Below are positions 62,176 to 64,000 of a stretch of 64,000 nucleotides of DNA, one piece after another (position 1 is the stretch's first letter; every line of letters begins with the position of its first letter). The translations under genes and the position numbers were made by a program. Origin of the DNA: Yeosuana aromativorans (lineage in GTDB: Bacteria > Bacteroidota > Bacteroidia > Flavobacteriales > Flavobacteriaceae); NCBI RefSeq assembly GCF_014646655.1, contig NZ_BMNR01000001.1, forward strand, positions 750,572 to 814,571, written 5' to 3'. The notes beneath the pieces are model-generated. The model worked only from the letters and a program-made list of their open reading frames with translations, searched no databases and had not been told where the DNA came from.

Positions 62176-64000
62176 CTACTGCTTTTTGAAATTATTTATT
62201 CCTTCAACCAGCCAAGCATGAAAATCATTAGAATCCGGTGTATACGCTATAGGGTCTATAAGGTTTTCCCCGTCATGTCCCATAAGCACATAGAACGGTT
62301 GCGAGTTGGCCTTGTACCTGATGGTCTGCAGCTCGCTCCATTTTTGCCCAATGTACTTTAGCTGTTTTCCGGGATTTAATTTAGATTCTACTACATCACC
62401 TTCTTCCAGCTTGCGCTTGTCATCCACATAGAGAGAAACAAGGACCACCTTGTTCTTTAAGATGTCCAGGATCTCTGGCTTGGGCCATACGTTCTGCTCC
62501 ATCTTCCTGCAGTTCACGCAGGCCCATCCCGTAAAGTCCAGCATCACCGGCTTGCCGACTTGTTTTGCGAAGGCCAGGCCCTTATCGTAATCATTGAACG
62601 CCAAAATATCATGTGGAGCCAGTAAATGGGCTCCTTCCGGCAGATCGTCGTGGTTGCTTGCCAATTCGCTTCCCCCTATTTTTGAAAAGCCAACGCCATA
62701 GGGCGACTCGCTGTAGTCCTGTGGTGGTGGAAACGCACTGATCAAGTTCAATGGCGCTCCCCATAGACCTGGGACCATGTAAATTGTGAATGACAATACA
62801 ATGAGGCCAAGCCCAAGCCTTCCAACCGAAATATGTGTCAGTGGAGAATCGTGAGGCAACTGGATCTTTCCAAAGAGATAAAACGCCAAGGTCCCGAATA
62901 TGGCGATCCAAATGGCCAGGAACACTTCCCGTTCCAATAGATGCGTTTGCAATACCAGATCTGCCTGCGACAAAAACTTAAAGGCTAGGGCCAGTTCCAA
63001 AAAGCCCAGCACGACTTTGACCGTGTTGAGCCAACCCCCCGATCTGGGCAAGGAGTTCAACCACCCCGGGAAAGCGGCGAACAGTGCGAACGGCAACGCT
63101 ATGGCCAGCGAAAAGCCCAACATCCCTATTATGGGGGCCAGGCCGCCCTTGGATGCCGCCTCCACCAACAACGTGCCCACAATGGGGCCCGTACAGGAAA
63201 ACGACACAATGGCCAGGGCCAGGGCCATAAAGAAAATGCCTATCAATCCGCCCCTGTCGGCCTGCCTGTCGACCTTGTTGGCCCACTTGTTGGGTAACAT
63301 GATCTCAAAGGCGCCCAAAAAGGACACCGCAAAGATGACCAACAGCAAGAAGAAAACAATGTTGAACCACACGTTGGTGGCCAGTGCGTTCAGGGCATCC
63401 GCCCCAAAAACACCCGTTACGGCCGTTCCCAACAGCACATAGATGACTATGATGCTGATGCCATAAATAATGGCGTTCTTGATGCCCGCGGCCCTGTTCT
63501 TGCTCTGCTTGGTGAAAAAGCTCACCGTCATGGGGATCATGGGGAACACGCAGGGCGTGAGCAACGCCGCAAAGCCCGATAGAAAGGCTATGAAAAATAT
63601 GGACCACAGTCCCTTGTTCTGGCTCGGCTCCTTGGTCTTGCCCGAGTCAACTGGGCTTTCCTTGTCCGTTCCATTGGATGGGGCCGTTTGTGCCGTTGAT
63701 GCACCTGAGCCAGCCAGGTCGAACTTCAGTTCCACCTCCGTTGGCGGCAGGCAACGGGAGTCGTCACAGACCATGAACTCAACAGTCCCGTTGACCGCTG
63801 TCACATCTTTTGTGGTCTCTATCTTTTGCCTGAAGACCGCACTTTTTTCAAAATATTTGATCTTCATCTGGAAGATGGGGTCGTCGATGGTGTGGCCCTC
63901 GCCCTCCTCTGTGTTGCCCAATACCTTTATGTTTCCACCGCCGTCGTCATAGGTGAACGCCGTCGGGATGGGGCCGTCCTCGGGAACGTCCTGTGAGTAT
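62176..64000 (-). CDS. dsbD: Thiol:disulfide interchange protein DsbD, 5' end outside window
   Basis: About 607 codons are visible. The apparent start at 63921 is a TTG inside a frame that continues without stop to the window end (upstream residues [20 protein letters not shown]), so the gene is truncated by the window. Visible parts are the C-terminal piece of the periplasmic DsbD-alpha domain with CDDSRC, a linker, and eight membrane segments with redox cysteines in [10 protein letters not shown] and [10 protein letters not shown]. The C-terminal thioredoxin-like domain has WACVNCRKM. It carries electrons from cytoplasmic thioredoxin to the periplasm. GC is much higher than in the PUL (57% and 55% in lines 63001 and 63181). 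Confidence 0.95.
   Translation of the reverse strand, partial: YSQDVPEDGPIPTAFTYDDGGGNIKVLGNTEEGEGHTIDDPIFQMKIKYFEKSAVFRQKIETTKDVTAVNGTVEFMVCDDSRCLPPTEVELKFDLAGSGASTAQTAPSNGTDKESPVDSGKTKEPSQNKGLWSIFFIAFLSGFAALLTPCVFPMIPMTVSFFTKQSKNRAAGIKNAIIYGISIIVIYVLLGTAVTGVFGADALNALATNVWFNIVFFLLLVIFAVSFLGAFEIMLPNKWANKVDRQADRGGLIGIFFMALALAIVSFSCTGPIVGTLLVEAASKGGLAPIIGMLGFSLAIALPFALFAAFPGWLNSLPRSGGWLNTVKVVLGFLELALAFKFLSQADLVLQTHLLEREVFLAIWIAIFGTLAFYLFGKIQLPHDSPLTHISVGRLGLGLIVLSFTIYMVPGLWGAPLNLISAFPPPQDYSESPYGVGFSKIGGSELASNHDDLPEGAHLLAPHDILAFNDYDKGLAFAKQVGKPVMLDFTGWACVNCRKMEQNVWPKPEILDILKNKVVLVSLYVDDKRKLEEGDVVESKLNPGKQLKYIGQKWSELQTIRYKANSQPFYVLMGHDGENLIDPIAYTPDSNDFHAWLVEGINNFKKQ

Noticed and set aside
62900-63952. 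Long plus-strand and alternative minus-strand frames (180, 160 and about 100 codons)
   Set aside because: They overlap the DsbD membrane domain and arise because stops are rare in GC-rich DNA.

Overview
The window looks like chromosomal DNA of a marine member of the Flavobacteriaceae (Bacteroidota). The signs are low GC, SusC/SusD pairs, type IX secretion (T9SS) C-terminal tails, lipoproteins with Bacteroidota-style signals, TAnnTTTG-type -7 promoter boxes and a typical flavobacterial housekeeping gene order. No rRNA, tRNA, CRISPR array, insertion sequence or phage gene was recognised.

Region 1 (1-22.1 kb) is core genome. It holds recJ with an OsmC protein and the start of an MFS transporter, rsmI with a uracil-DNA glycosylase-like gene, tdk-alr, mscL, asd, an M28 and an S9 peptidase, an ABC ATPase, a GreA/GreB-like factor with mtgA and a FAD oxidoreductase, the fabH-accB-accC fatty-acid cluster, DUF177-rpmF, and divergent pdxA and ribE. 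A 62-residue protein with a proline-rich PIDGG sorting-like tail closes the region.

Region 2 (22.4-60.4 kb) is one large co-directional minus-strand polysaccharide utilisation locus (PUL) that fits laminarin or a related beta-1,3/1,6-glucan. In transcription order it encodes a membrane-spanning Y_Y_Y/LuxR regulator, SusC, SusD, two surface glycan-binding lipoproteins, a (beta/alpha)8 glycosidase fused to an outer-membrane beta-barrel, a third glycan-binding lipoprotein, GH16, GH30, a sugar-porter MFS, a GH-A-clan lipoprotein, a large GH94-like (probably GH149) phosphorylase, GH3, a lipoprotein GH17, a GPH symporter, two cytoplasmic GH17s, a T9SS carbohydrate-binding protein and a T9SS GH81 multidomain endoglucanase. 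The inferred route is as follows. Secreted GH81 and surface enzymes cut the glucan. Lipoproteins and SusCD capture and import it. GH30 removes beta-1,6 branches, and GH16, GH17 and GH3 shorten the chains. Two inner-membrane transporters take up glucose or short oligomers. Cytoplasmic GH17 and the phosphorylase finish degradation, the latter yielding glucose-1-phosphate.

A near-identical 15-base motif lies upstream of both susC and the T9SS binding-protein gene and is a candidate operator of the regulator. The most unusual protein is the 1049-residue glycosidase/beta-barrel fusion. A ~160-residue module, present six times in three binding proteins, is the recurring glycan-binding candidate.

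Region 3 (60.6-64.0 kb) has a class V aminotransferase and a DsbD-type thiol:disulfide reductase cut by the window end. Their central parts are much richer in GC than the rest, which suggests acquisition from, or recombination with, a higher-GC relative.
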